A DNA stretch of 64,000 nt from Acidobacteriota bacterium (GTDB taxonomy: Bacteria; Acidobacteriota; Aminicenantia; Aminicenantales; Saccharicenantaceae). The translations under genes and the position numbers were made by a program. The DNA lies in assembly GCA_039683095.1 (NCBI GenBank), contig JBDKSB010000005.1, positions 1 through 64,000 of the forward strand, read 5' to 3'. Position 1 is the stretch's first letter, and the number at the start of each line of letters is the position of its first letter. Of the stretch, positions 50,673-58,180 are shown one piece after another. The notes beneath the pieces are model-generated. The model made no database searches, was not told where the DNA came from, and saw nothing but the letters and a program-made list of their open reading frames with translations.

Positions 50673-51656
50673 ATGAAAAGGATCTTCGGGATCGCGTGTA
50701 TCTTGGCCCTGATCCTGAGCCTGCCCGCCGCGGCCGCGGCTCAGGGAACTAAATTCACCATCGATCTCTCCGGGGCCTTCCTGACCCGTGCGGCGGGATC
50801 GTCCATCCCCCTGGTTTCGTCGGATTACAATAATCCGGGGACCGGCGACATCTTCACGTCAGACAGCGTCGCCCTCGACGCCTGGAAAGCGGGCGGCGAC
50901 CTCAGGCTGGGATATGCCTGGGGCAAGCTCGGAGTGGAGGTCCGGGGCTTCCTGCTGGCCAAACCGAGCGCATCCTCCGTCTACGCCAATAATAGCGGGG
51001 ACTGGATGGACATCGCCGTCGAATTCAAATCGGCCGACAGCTATGGCCTGCCTGACGGATCCGTTTTGACGGCGGCGGCTCAGGACGACAAGCCGCTCAT
51101 GGGTCTCGAGGCCAATGCGACCTACGCCCTGACGCCCAAGATCCAGCTGTACGGCGGCTTCCGCTATTTCCAGCTCAACCAATCCTACGCTCTGCTCGGC
51201 CAGTTCAGTTCCGACGTAAATGATTACGAGATCGACGGCTGGAACGTGAAGAACAAGATGTTCGGCGGCCAGGTCGGCGCGCGCGTCGATATCCTGCGCC
51301 CGGCCGAGGGGACGGAGCAGGGCTTCACGGCCCAGGGCCACGGCGCCTTCATCCTTCTCAGCAACAAGGCCGATGTCGTTTTCCAATCGTATTATGGCGG
51401 CGAGCCAAATTGGGCCGCGGCGACCGGCTCGGCCAGCAAGATCGCGCCCGGCGTCGACGCGGGCTTTCAGTTCGGCTACCGCCTCAATCGCCTGATCGAG
51501 TTCCACGTCGGCTACGATCTGCTTTGGCTGAGCGGCGTGGGCGAGGCGGTCCGTCAGACTGACTCGATGGACGATTATTCCGACACGACCGCCGATCCCC
51601 AGTTCAAGAGCTTCGCCGTCCACGGCGCGAAGGCCGGCGTGACCGTCCGGTTCTGA
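50673..51656 (+). CDS. Outer-membrane beta-barrel protein (Lpg1974/BBP7-like)
   Basis: The protein has 327 residues with a signal peptide (IACILALILSLPAAAAA). Strand-rich mature sequence: WKAGGDLRLGYAWGKLGVEV, IQLYGGFRYFQLNQSY, VDAGFQFGYRLNRLIEFHVGYDLLWLSG, and the last residues AKAGVTVRF end in Phe, a BAM-recognition terminus. The pattern resembles the Lpg1974-type porins. Its strong promoter, 5' hairpin and terminator suggest an abundant protein. Transport role only inferred. Confidence 0.75.
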   Translation: MKRIFGIACILALILSLPAAAAAQGTKFTIDLSGAFLTRAAGSSIPLVSSDYNNPGTGDIFTSDSVALDAWKAGGDLRLGYAWGKLGVEVRGFLLAKPSASSVYANNSGDWMDIAVEFKSADSYGLPDGSVLTAAAQDDKPLMGLEANATYALTPKIQLYGGFRYFQLNQSYALLGQFSSDVNDYEIDGWNVKNKMFGGQVGARVDILRPAEGTEQGFTAQGHGAFILLSNKADVVFQSYYGGEPNWAAATGSASKIAPGVDAGFQFGYRLNRLIEFHVGYDLLWLSGVGEAVRQTDSMDDYSDTTADPQFKSFAVHGAKAGVTVRF

Positions 51657-51728
51657 CGTCCAGGGGCGCGCGCCGTCGGGATCATCCGGACGGATGAGAT
51701 CCGGCGCGCAAATAGGGATCGATCCTTC

Positions 51729-51773
51729 GAGCCGGGAGGATCGGGGCTTCGGCTTCGGTCCTCCCGGGCTTTT
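51729..51773 (+). terminator. Rho-independent terminator of the barrel gene
   Basis: AGCCGGGAGGATCGG pairs with CGGTCCTCCCGGGCT (one wobble and a mismatch) around a GGCTTCGGCTT loop region, followed by TTTT at 51770-51773. Confidence 0.75.
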
Positions 51774-51823
51774 CCCCTCCGCCTCCCCTGCTTATACCCA
51801 AGCGCAGGCCCGGGTCTTAGCCG

Positions 51824-52372
51824 CTATTCCCGCGGGTCTCCGGCTTCCGTTCGGATGAGCCTGCGCCGGAGACGGTAATACGGCCCGATGATGAAGATGA
51901 TCATGATGACCAGCGTCGGAAGATAAAGCCGGTTGACCCCGGCGCCGATCCGATGGGCCAGAAGGATCAGGCTCGTCTGGAGATGGATGAAGATCAGGTT
52001 GAAGAAGATCAGGGCCAGATAGGCCACTTCTTTCTTCAGAGCGAGCAGACGCGCGGCCTTTTCCGGGTCCGAAGGCCGGCCTTCCCTTTCGGGCTTGGGT
52101 TCCTTGATGAAAAAGATCCTGGCCAAGGTCAAAAGGACAACGAAGAAGACCGCCTGGGAAACGGGATATATGAAAAAAGCCAGGGACTTCCCGGCCCAGG
52201 CCTGACCGCCCTTCCAGAGGCAAAGCCACGACGGGATCTCCCGGGGGAGTCGGCCATAGGCCATGACCGATACGACCCAGACGACGGCAAGAAGGAGCAG
52301 GTTGGCGACGAACAGGAATCCTGTTGCCAGGGATCTCTGCCGGGGGCCCCTGATCCGCGGGAGACGATCCAT
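51824..52372 (-). CDS. Four-helix inner-membrane protein of unknown function (182 residues)
   Basis: ATG at 52372. The four hydrophobic segments are FLFVANLLLLAVVWVVSVM, FFIYPVSQAVFFVVLLTLA, LALIFFNLIFIHLQTSLILL and LPTLVIMIIFIIGPYY. A region PREIPSWLCLW between helices one and two resembles DUF1648-type proteins (small membrane proteins with P-x-x-x-W loops), but I cannot confirm it. It is divergent from the 175-residue protein across a shared region with a palindrome. A perfect -10 box lies only seven bases before the ATG. Confidence 0.65.
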   Translation of the reverse strand: MDRLPRIRGPRQRSLATGFLFVANLLLLAVVWVVSVMAYGRLPREIPSWLCLWKGGQAWAGKSLAFFIYPVSQAVFFVVLLTLARIFFIKEPKPEREGRPSDPEKAARLLALKKEVAYLALIFFNLIFIHLQTSLILLAHRIGAGVNRLYLPTLVIMIIFIIGPYYRLRRRLIRTEAGDPRE

Positions 52373-52379
52373 ACCTTCA

Positions 52380-52404
52380 ATTATAGGCTCATTGTCTTGA
52401 CAAT
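52380..52404. promoter_or_regulatory. Divergent control region: TATAAT box and ATTGTC-TT-GACAAT palindrome
   Basis: On the minus strand TATAAT at 52385-52380, seven bases before the ATG at 52372. Just upstream a perfect 6+6 inverted repeat ATTGTC-N2-GACAAT (52391-52404) overlaps the -35 area of both divergent genes and contains a plus-strand TTGACA. A plausible operator. Confidence 0.4.
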
Positions 52405-52447
52405 TTCGCCCCGGGGCGTACCTATGATGTTTGGAGGGGGAAGAGCC

Positions 52448-52975
52448 ATGAAGCGGAACATCGGCGGATTTGCGGCGGCCGTCCTGCCTTCCCTGATGCT
52501 TGTCCTTCCCGGGAGCCTTTCCGCCAGGGAAAGGCGCGGGGCCGCCATCGTCATCACTTTTAAGGACGGACAGTCCGTCTCCGGAGAATTGAAAGCCGTC
52601 AAGCCGGATTCGCTGCTGCTTTTTGTCGGGAAGGACGAGACCGTGGACCTGGCCGGGATCAGAAGCGTCAGGATCGTCCGGAGATCCAGGGCCCTGCTGG
52701 GAGCAGTCTGCGGTTTTGTTGCCGGCGTGGCGGGAACGGTCATCTATGCCTCGGCCCAAAAGGAAGTCGAAGATCCATGGACAGGCCTTTGGCAAGGCAT
52801 CGGAGTGATCGGGGCGGGGGTGGTGTTCATCGGCTCCGGCACAGGCGTGGGGATCGGAGCAGGCCTGCTGGCGGGCAAGGACAAGACGATCCGACTCGAA
52901 GGGAGATCCGAACCGGAGGTCGCCAGGGCCCTGGCCTATCTGCGCCGCAAAGCCCGCATCCGCGATATCAAGTGA
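52448..52975 (+). CDS. Exported or membrane protein of unknown function (175 residues)
   Basis: ATG at 52448 with GGAGGGGG ahead. A signal peptide or first helix (GGFAAAVLPSLMLVLPGSLSA) is followed by a small beta domain (AAIVITFKDGQSVSGELKAV, DETVDLAGIRSVRIVRRS) that looks like an Sm/Hfq-like or PRC-type fold, then two hydrophobic, glycine-rich segments (LLGAVCGFVAGVAGTVIYAS, GVIGAGVVFIGSGTGVGIGAG). Similar layouts occur in lipoprotein-like 'DUF' proteins of Acidobacteriota. Function unknown. Confidence 0.65.
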   Translation: MKRNIGGFAAAVLPSLMLVLPGSLSARERRGAAIVITFKDGQSVSGELKAVKPDSLLLFVGKDETVDLAGIRSVRIVRRSRALLGAVCGFVAGVAGTVIYASAQKEVEDPWTGLWQGIGVIGAGVVFIGSGTGVGIGAGLLAGKDKTIRLEGRSEPEVARALAYLRRKARIRDIK

Positions 52976-53132
52976 GCGCGCAAGGGGCTGTCCCGGCGTT
53001 CCGCAACGGACCGGATGCCGCGGCGGCGCTGCGCCAAGGTCGGCGGCGGTATTGTATCGAAGGCGATGACCGAGTCAGCCGCCTGTACAGAATACGGAGC
53101 GACGATAACCTGATTAAACGGGGAATAAAGAG
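52976..53132. other. Intergenic segment left of the integrated element
   Basis: No credible gene. It holds no terminator and no tRNA; it is probably the host sequence that lay downstream of the tRNA-Arg gene before integration. Confidence 0.4.
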
Positions 53133-53178
53133 AGCGCGCCCGGGGTGACTCGAACACCCGACCTGCTGATTCGTAGTC
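53133..53178 (-). repeat. attL: 46-bp direct repeat, 3' part of tRNA-Arg(ACG)
   Basis: Identical to 63014-63059. On the minus strand it reads from two anticodon-stem bases through loop CTACGAA (anticodon ACG), the 3' anticodon stem, variable loop, T-arm (GGGTG-TTCGAGT-CACCC) and acceptor strand CGGGCGC plus G. The sequence that should give the D-arm and 5' acceptor (53179 onward) is not tRNA-like. Confidence 0.85.
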
Positions 53179-53379
53179 CGCTCTCGTCTCCCCTGTAAAA
53201 CGCTGAATATGAGGGGAAGCCGTATCCCTGAGTGACCCGGAGTGACCCCGAAACGCACGCCAACACGTCGCAAAAGTCGACAGGGCAGAAAGGCCGGGCC
53301 GGAGGGGAAGGCGCCCCTCCGGCCCTTTGGGCTTCTTCATCTCGCAGAAAATCAGCCGCATCACTCGCGACTGGCCTTT
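53179..53379. other. Gene-free left end of the element with 10-bp tandem repeats
   Basis: No gene. GAGTGACCCG/GAGTGACCCC occur back to back at 53230-53249, and the att core next to them contains GGGGTGACTC. They may be arm-type integrase sites. Confidence 0.35.
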
Positions 53380-53742
53380 TCAACGCTGGAGGGCGGCCCG
53401 GATCTTCTCGCGGACCTCGGGCGTGACCTGGTCGATCGGCTGCTCGTGCCCGTCCATGATGACCATGACGTCGCCGCTCGCGCGCCGCTCGACGACGAGG
53501 CCCGGCTCAACCGTGACTGAGTTCTGAAGGAAGATCCCGAGAAGGTCTGCCAGCGGCGCCGCGGCCGCCGTTCCGATCGGCTCGCCCGCCAAGACGTTCC
53601 CAATCGCCTGGTCGATCTTCCGTTTATACGCCTGCTCGTTGACGTAGGCGTCGGGTGAGACGAGCTCGTTGCCTGGGTCGGCCGCGGCGGGCCGCGGGAT
53701 CAAGGGATTGTCCCGGGGATCGGTCAGGTCGATGCCGCTCAC
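53380..53742 (-). CDS. Unknown element protein (120 residues)
   Basis: GTG start at 53742 overlapping the upstream stop (GTGA). No signal peptide, no membrane helix. The sequence begins with a proline-rich low-complexity part (DLTDPRDNPLIPRPAAADPG), then a helix NEQAYKRKIDQAIGNVLAG and a mixed C-terminus (VVERRASGDVMVIMDGHEQPI). Not recognised. It is the last gene of the minus-strand block; a place where phages put tail or baseplate accessory or lysis genes. Confidence 0.6.
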   Translation of the reverse strand: MSGIDLTDPRDNPLIPRPAAADPGNELVSPDAYVNEQAYKRKIDQAIGNVLAGEPIGTAAAAPLADLLGIFLQNSVTVEPGLVVERRASGDVMVIMDGHEQPIDQVTPEVREKIRAALQR

Positions 53743-54461
53743 TTCAGCTCCTCGATCGTCATGCCGCTGACCGTCCGCCGCTGGTCGATCTGATACGTGA
53801 TCGTCAGCGCGGCCCGGATCCCGCCGTTATAGCGCGCCTTGACGTCGACCTTGCCGCCCGTGCCGGCGATCTCGCTGATCGCCTGGGAGAGCTCGGGCAG
53901 CCAGGCCTCGAGGATCTGAGGGTCGAAGCGGAGCTCGCGCAGGGCCGCCTCGTCCAGCCCTTCAAGCCAGATGGCGCCGCCGAGCCCGTCATCGTTCGCA
54001 CGATGGAGCTTGTCCTTGGCATCTTCGAGCTGCGCCCGGACGAGAGGCCAGCCGCCGGCGAAAACCTCCGCCCCGTCCGGGCCGTAGCCGATCCCGGCGA
54101 TCCGGCGCTCCGCCGACTTGACGAATTCCTTGAGGGCTTCGATCCAGCAGAGGGCAGGGGCCTGGAGGAGATAGACGAGCTCGTTCTCCGCCTTCAGGGC
54201 CTCGACGTCCGCCTCGAGCACGGCCCTGGCCTTCTCCCGGACCTGGCGCAGGAGCCCGATGTCGTTCCCTGCCGCGGCCGCGCGAGCCTTGAGGGCATCG
54301 ACCTCGGCCCGAAGCCGGCCGGCCTTTTCCTTTGCCTCCGCGGTCTGGTTCTCCCAGCTCTTCCTCTTCGGGGCGAGCTCGGCCTCGAGGGCAGCCGCCC
54401 TTGCCTTGATGGCCGCCTCCTCTTCGCGGAGAAGCTCGAGCGTCGGCTTATTGCTTTTCAT
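53739..54461 (-). CDS. Coiled-coil element protein (240 residues)
   Basis: ATG at 54461 with GAGG six bases ahead. Residues to about 95 are coiled-coil (LELLREEEAAIKARAAALEAE, AEVDALKARAAAAGNDIG). The remainder mixes helices (ENELVYLLQAPALCWIEAL) and a C-terminal beta part (GKVDVKARYNGGIRAALTIT). Not recognised; possibly a structural or tail-fibre-associated protein. Overlaps the next small gene's 3' end upstream by 14 bp and couples to the downstream gene. Confidence 0.65.
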   Translation of the reverse strand: MKSNKPTLELLREEEAAIKARAAALEAELAPKRKSWENQTAEAKEKAGRLRAEVDALKARAAAAGNDIGLLRQVREKARAVLEADVEALKAENELVYLLQAPALCWIEALKEFVKSAERRIAGIGYGPDGAEVFAGGWPLVRAQLEDAKDKLHRANDDGLGGAIWLEGLDEAALRELRFDPQILEAWLPELSQAISEIAGTGGKVDVKARYNGGIRAALTITYQIDQRRTVSGMTIEELK

Positions 54462-54636
54462 TGCTGACCTCGGGCTCGGCCTTCTCGCCCTTGCGGCGGA
54501 ACGTGCCGTCGGGCAGCCGCTCGATGTCGGCCGTCGTGATACGGTCGATCCCGCGCGCCCTCTTGCTTTCATGCGGCCGGCCGTCGTTCGTCGTGATGAC
54601 ATCGGCCCCCGTCACCGGGTTTTTGTAGCGGATCAT
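54448..54636 (-). CDS. Unknown small element protein (62 residues)
   Basis: ATG at 54636 behind a perfect AGGAGG. Basic and charged (IRYKNPVTGADVITTNDGRP, TFRRKGEKAEPEV), no hydrophobic helix. It overlaps the following gene by 14 bp. Not recognised. Confidence 0.6.
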   Translation of the reverse strand: MIRYKNPVTGADVITTNDGRPHESKRARGIDRITTADIERLPDGTFRRKGEKAEPEVSNEKQ

Positions 54637-54656
54637 AATAACCTCCTGAAAGTGAT

Positions 54657-55157
54657 CTATTCAGACTCGTCGACGTCTGTTATCTTGACCTTTAGGCCCC
54701 CTGTCTCGGGGCCAGCATTGGACTCGTGCTCCGTTTCTGGAAGGAACGCCTCCGTGACCTCGTAGATCAGGCCGCGGCCGGCCAAGTTCATCTCGAGTGC
54801 CCGGATCCGCGCTTCGAACTCGTCCTGTTCCAGGGTCCGAAAACCAAACTCGAGGATCGTCGTGGCGGCCAGTCGGGCATCGGCTAGATCGTCGGATTTC
54901 ATGATGGCGATGAGCCGTTCGACGGCCTTCCCGGACGCGGCCCTGAGCTGGCCCGTGGCCTCCGCGAAGATCTCCCGCCGGCCCGCTTCGAGCCTGGCCT
55001 TGAACGCCGGCAGCTGGGCCCAGCGATAGACCGACGACTTTCCGACGGCTAACTTTTTCGCGGCGTCGACGGCCGTGAGGCCCTGGACAAGGAGCACGAC
55101 GGCGTCGAGCTGCATCTTGGTCAGAGGCTTTTCCGTTTTGCGCTTACTTTTTCCCAC
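54657..55157 (-). CDS. Helix-turn-helix protein resembling phage terminase small subunits
   Basis: The protein has 166 residues and a GTG start at 55157 with GGAG seven bases ahead. The N-terminus LTKMQLDAVVLLVQGLTAVDAAKKLAVGKSSVYRW is an HTH_29/terS-type DNA-binding domain, followed by AFKARLEAGRREIF and a helical stretch with RLAATTILEFGF as in small terminase-like regulators. A large terminase is not nearby, so it could instead be a transcription regulator. Mostly on the same strand and coupled with its neighbours. Confidence 0.6.
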   Translation of the reverse strand: MGKSKRKTEKPLTKMQLDAVVLLVQGLTAVDAAKKLAVGKSSVYRWAQLPAFKARLEAGRREIFAEATGQLRAASGKAVERLIAIMKSDDLADARLAATTILEFGFRTLEQDEFEARIRALEMNLAGRGLIYEVTEAFLPETEHESNAGPETGGLKVKITDVDESE

Positions 55158-55509
55158 GTCTTCGCTCCAGCTCTGCGATCTCCCGACGCAGCCGGTCCCG
55201 CGTCTCTTTGAGGGTTTCTGCCGGCCGCGGCTTCGCCTTCGCCTTCCTGGGCTCTTTGGGAAGGGCGGCCACGCGTTCCCGTAGCCGATAGATGCCCCTC
55301 CGGACGAGTTCCAGCATGTTGGTAGTCAAGGCGTTCGGGTTTGGCCGGGGCTCTTCGAACGCGAGCGGGCCCAGGTCCGGGGCGGACATCCTGGCCAGAA
55401 GCTCCATCTCTTCCTCATCCGGCTCGCTGCCGTCCTGCACGATGAACGCCGAAGGAGAGACGACCCGCTTCTTGCCGGCCAGGGCCGCGAAGAGCTCGCT
55501 TGGATCCAT
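55144..55509 (-). CDS. Unknown element protein (121 residues)
   Basis: ATG at 55509 overlapping the upstream stop (TGATG). Acidic N-half (DGSEPDEEEMELLARM), then a basic coiled-coil C-terminus (ETLKETRDRLRREIAELERRRGKK). Overlaps the HTH gene by 14 bp. Not recognised. Confidence 0.6.
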   Translation of the reverse strand: MDPSELFAALAGKKRVVSPSAFIVQDGSEPDEEEMELLARMSAPDLGPLAFEEPRPNPNALTTNMLELVRRGIYRLRERVAALPKEPRKAKAKPRPAETLKETRDRLRREIAELERRRGKK

Positions 55510-55769
55510 CACGTGGCAGCCTCGCCGATCTCGGCTTCGAGCTCCTGCCGGCGCCGCTCAAGAACTTCGACCTCGGCGGCCAAGTCCTGGCCTTTGTCGC
55601 TCTGAGGTCGGCCCTCCTGGGCCCTCCCAGCCCCATCCTCGGGCCGTCCCGGGCCTTTGGGCGTCTTGACGACGATGATCTTAAGGACGGCTTCCTCGCC
55701 GTTCATCGGGCCCACGCCATAGCGGGCCTCGAGCCTGGCCAGGCGGCGAGCGTAGCGGCTCTTCAGCAT
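55509..55769 (-). CDS. Unknown small element protein (86 residues)
   Basis: ATG at 55769; ribosome site weak (AGGT). Basic start LKSRYARRLARLEARYGVGP, a short strand LKIIVVKTPKG and a C-terminal helix VEVLERRRQELEAEIG. Not recognised; resembles short proteins seen next to phage terminase or tail genes only in its composition. Confidence 0.55.
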   Translation of the reverse strand: MLKSRYARRLARLEARYGVGPMNGEEAVLKIIVVKTPKGPGRPEDGAGRAQEGRPQSDKGQDLAAEVEVLERRRQELEAEIGEAAT

Positions 55770-55827
55770 GTTCCGTCACCTTTCCCGACAGCCTGGCCTT
55801 CGATTCGAAGGTAAATGTCGGCCATCT

Positions 55828-56985
55828 CTACCTCCGCCCTCTGTCGCCCGTGATGCTCATCATCTCCTCGTAGAGGATGTTCCGGGCCTCCCGGACCGTC
55901 CGGCGATCAAGGCTCTGCACGTTGACCGTCTGGTGGATCGTGATCGTCGGCGCGGGCCCGGCAGCTGCCGCTCCGGCAAGCGCCGGGGTCATCATCCCGG
56001 ACGCCAGGCCCATGCCGGAGAGGGCGTCCCGGAAGACGGAGAGGAGCTTCTTCTCCGGGAGGTAATACTCGGTATCGTTCTCCGCGACCGTATGGGCCGG
56101 GAGCAGCGTCTTCTCTTCGAAGACCGCGCCCTCGTCGAACTTGAGGAGCTTCGAGAAAAGCTTGGAGACGACGGCGAAAGCGCCCGCCGCGAGCGGGATG
56201 GCCACGAACCAGGGGAACGACTTGAAGATCCCCGCGATCGCGTGGGCGACAGCTGCCATCTGCGCACTCATGATCTCTTTTATCGTCAACCGGGCGAGGT
56301 CCGCGATCATCCCGTCGACGACATTCCGAAGCGCCTCGCCCATCGACTCCGCGCCCCTAGCTATCGAAATGAAGCCGTCGGCCATGACACTGGCCATCTG
56401 CTCGCCGGTGGCGGTGAAGGACTGCATTTCCGCCCGGGCCTTTTCTGACGCCGCGGCGCTCAGGTCCGCTCCCTTTTGGGTGAATTCGTCGATGATGTCG
56501 AGACCCAAGGAGGCCTGCCCGGCGACTCCGCTCAGGTCCATTTCGATCGGAACCTCTATGATGTCGAGGGAATCGAGCTCAGAGGTCACGCGCTCGAGGT
56601 TGCCCGCGAGATCTAAGGAGCTCGAGCCGAGAGCGTCGAACTTTGCTTTCTCCACGGTAATGACTGAGCCCGCCCCGCTCAGCCCAGCCTTGAGCTCATC
56701 GAGAGCCTGGAAGAGCGCGTCGAAGGCGACGACGACCGAGGAGGCCTTCTCGATATTAGCGGCGCTCATCTGTGCGAAATTGGTCTGCTGGGCCCGGGCC
56801 ATCTCCGCGAAATTCATGAGGAACTCGTTCATCCCGGCCGTCATGTCCGTCTTCGTGCGGGTGCCGTTCTTGACGATCCACTCGGCGATGTCAGCCGTCG
56901 CGCCCTGCATCCAGCTCCAGGCCGATTGCACGGCCCCTTTTAGCGACGGCATGAGGACTATCAAGCCCTCGACCGCTTTCGCCAT
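55828..56985 (-). CDS. Tape-measure protein, C-terminal part (separated from the N-terminal part by an in-frame TGA)
   Basis: The protein has 385 residues from the first ATG (56985) after the TGA; the frame is the same as that of the N-terminal part, and the 19 codons between TGA and this ATG continue the protein sensibly. It has long amphipathic helices (NIEKASSVVVAFDALFQALDEL), a hydrophobic segment (FVAIPLAAGAFAVVSKLFSKLL) and an ITIHQTVNVQSLDRRTVREA C-terminal motif typical of tape-measure ends. It has no ribosome site of its own, so it may not be made unless the TGA is read through. Confidence 0.7.
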   Translation of the reverse strand: MAKAVEGLIVLMPSLKGAVQSAWSWMQGATADIAEWIVKNGTRTKTDMTAGMNEFLMNFAEMARAQQTNFAQMSAANIEKASSVVVAFDALFQALDELKAGLSGAGSVITVEKAKFDALGSSSLDLAGNLERVTSELDSLDIIEVPIEMDLSGVAGQASLGLDIIDEFTQKGADLSAAASEKARAEMQSFTATGEQMASVMADGFISIARGAESMGEALRNVVDGMIADLARLTIKEIMSAQMAAVAHAIAGIFKSFPWFVAIPLAAGAFAVVSKLFSKLLKFDEGAVFEEKTLLPAHTVAENDTEYYLPEKKLLSVFRDALSGMGLASGMMTPALAGAAAAGPAPTITIHQTVNVQSLDRRTVREARNILYEEMMSITGDRGRR

Positions 56986-57042
56986 GATCCTGAAGGCGCC
57001 AACGAAGACTTGGGCCGCGCCGAGGGCCCAATCCTGGAGCTT

Positions 57043-57861
57043 TCACGACGCGGCGAATTCGGCGATCTTGGACCGGAGGACAGCGAGTCCGTCCGTCATC
57101 CCTGAGACGAGGGACCTCGTGGCGGGAATAAGGGCAAGGGCGATATCGTTCCGGATCCCCGCGAAGGCGCCCTTGAGCTCGGCCAGGGAGTCGTTGAACA
57201 TGTCGCAGGCCTTGGCCGAATCCTTGGAGAAGACGAGCCCCAGCCGGGCCGCGGCGGCGGCCTCTTCCTCCAGGCCCTTGCTGCCGAGGTTGAGCAGCGG
57301 GATAAGCTCCATGCCGGAACGGCCGAAGACATCCTGGGCCAGCGCGGTCTTCATGGCCCCGTCCTCCAGCGCGGAGAACCGATCGGCCACGCCGAAGAGC
57401 ACGTCGTTGAGCGGGCGAAGCTTGCCCGTCGAGTCGACGATGTCGACGCCCAAGGACTTGAACATATCGGCCTGGGCCTTCCCGCCGGCAGCCGCGGTCT
57501 GCATATTCGAGGCGAGGCCCCTGAGACCTATGGCCAGGCCATCGATCGAGGCGCCGCTCTTCTCCGCGGCGAGCTTGAACGACGAGAGGATCTCCGTCGC
57601 GATCCCCGTCCGCTGGCTCATGTCATTGATCTCGTCGCCGGCATTCGCGGTCATCTTCACCGCAGCAGCGATCCCCGCAGCTGCAGCGGCACCGACGAGG
57701 GCAAGCTTCTTTCCTATATCGGCGAACTCACGGCCCAGCTTGGCAGCCTGGGTCCCGAGCTCCTTCACGTCCTTCTGGACGGATGAGATGCCCTGATTCC
57801 ATTCCGTCTTGTCCAGGCCGATGTGGCCGAGGATCGAACCAAGATCAAAGCCGCTCGCCAT
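57043..57861 (-). CDS. Phage tail tape-measure protein, N-terminal part (truncated by TGA)
   Basis: The protein has 272 residues. ATG at 57861 with GGAG seven bases ahead. LGSILGHIGLDKTEWNQGISSVQKDVKELG is the standard tape-measure start, followed by a hydrophobic helix (LALVGAAAAAGIAAAVKMTANAGDEINDMSQRTG family motif) and FGRSGMELIPLL. Its TGA stop at 57043-57045 is in frame with the following part. A tape measure sets tail length and passes DNA; the truncated form would likely be non-functional. Confidence 0.75.
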   Translation of the reverse strand: MASGFDLGSILGHIGLDKTEWNQGISSVQKDVKELGTQAAKLGREFADIGKKLALVGAAAAAGIAAAVKMTANAGDEINDMSQRTGIATEILSSFKLAAEKSGASIDGLAIGLRGLASNMQTAAAGGKAQADMFKSLGVDIVDSTGKLRPLNDVLFGVADRFSALEDGAMKTALAQDVFGRSGMELIPLLNLGSKGLEEEAAAAARLGLVFSKDSAKACDMFNDSLAELKGAFAGIRNDIALALIPATRSLVSGMTDGLAVLRSKIAEFAAS

Positions 57862-58180
57862 TGCCTTTCTCCTTCTCGGTGAATTCCCTGATGAGCTCGT
57901 TGATCGTGTCGCCGAGCTTCTTAAGCTTGCGGAGGCGCCCGGGCATCCACCCGCCGCCGATCCAGCCGGCCACGATGCCCTCCATCTTCTCCGGCGTGAG
58001 GCCCGGGTCCTCGTCGACGGCAAAGAGCCACAGATAGCGCGCTATGAGACGGAGGCCCTTCTCTTCCTTGATCGCCCCGATCGCCGAGGGAAGTGCCCGG
58101 CCGCCGTAGACGGACTGCAATCGCTTAAGTGCGTAGGGCGTGATACGCAGATCCCGCGGCCGGTCGAGGTTTATCTTCAT
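57845..58180 (-). CDS. Probable tail assembly chaperone (111 residues)
   Basis: It sits directly ahead of the tape-measure gene and overlaps its start by 17 bp, the usual place of the G/GT-type chaperone. N-terminal NLDRPRDLRITPYALKRLQSVYGG and a helical C-terminus (MPGRLRKLKKLGDTINELIREF) fit the class of small chaperones that link phage tail subunits. The sequence itself is not diagnostic, so the call rests on position and size. Confidence 0.6.
   Translation of the reverse strand: MKINLDRPRDLRITPYALKRLQSVYGGRALPSAIGAIKEEKGLRLIARYLWLFAVDEDPGLTPEKMEGIVAGWIGGGWMPGRLRKLKKLGDTINELIREFTEKEKGNGERL

Noticed and set aside
53133-53260. An intact tRNA-Arg gene at either repeat copy
   Set aside because: Only the sequence from the anticodon stem to the 3' end is present; no D-arm or matching 5' acceptor strand follows at 53179 or 63060.
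53136-53383. Short minus-strand frames across the left att site
   Set aside because: They read through the tRNA-derived repeat and have no ribosome site or conserved motif.
57043-57045. TGA recoded as Trp or selenocysteine throughout the element
   Set aside because: Several element genes end in TGA within tight overlaps, which needs TGA as a stop; no selenocysteine-type insertion stem was recognised after this codon.
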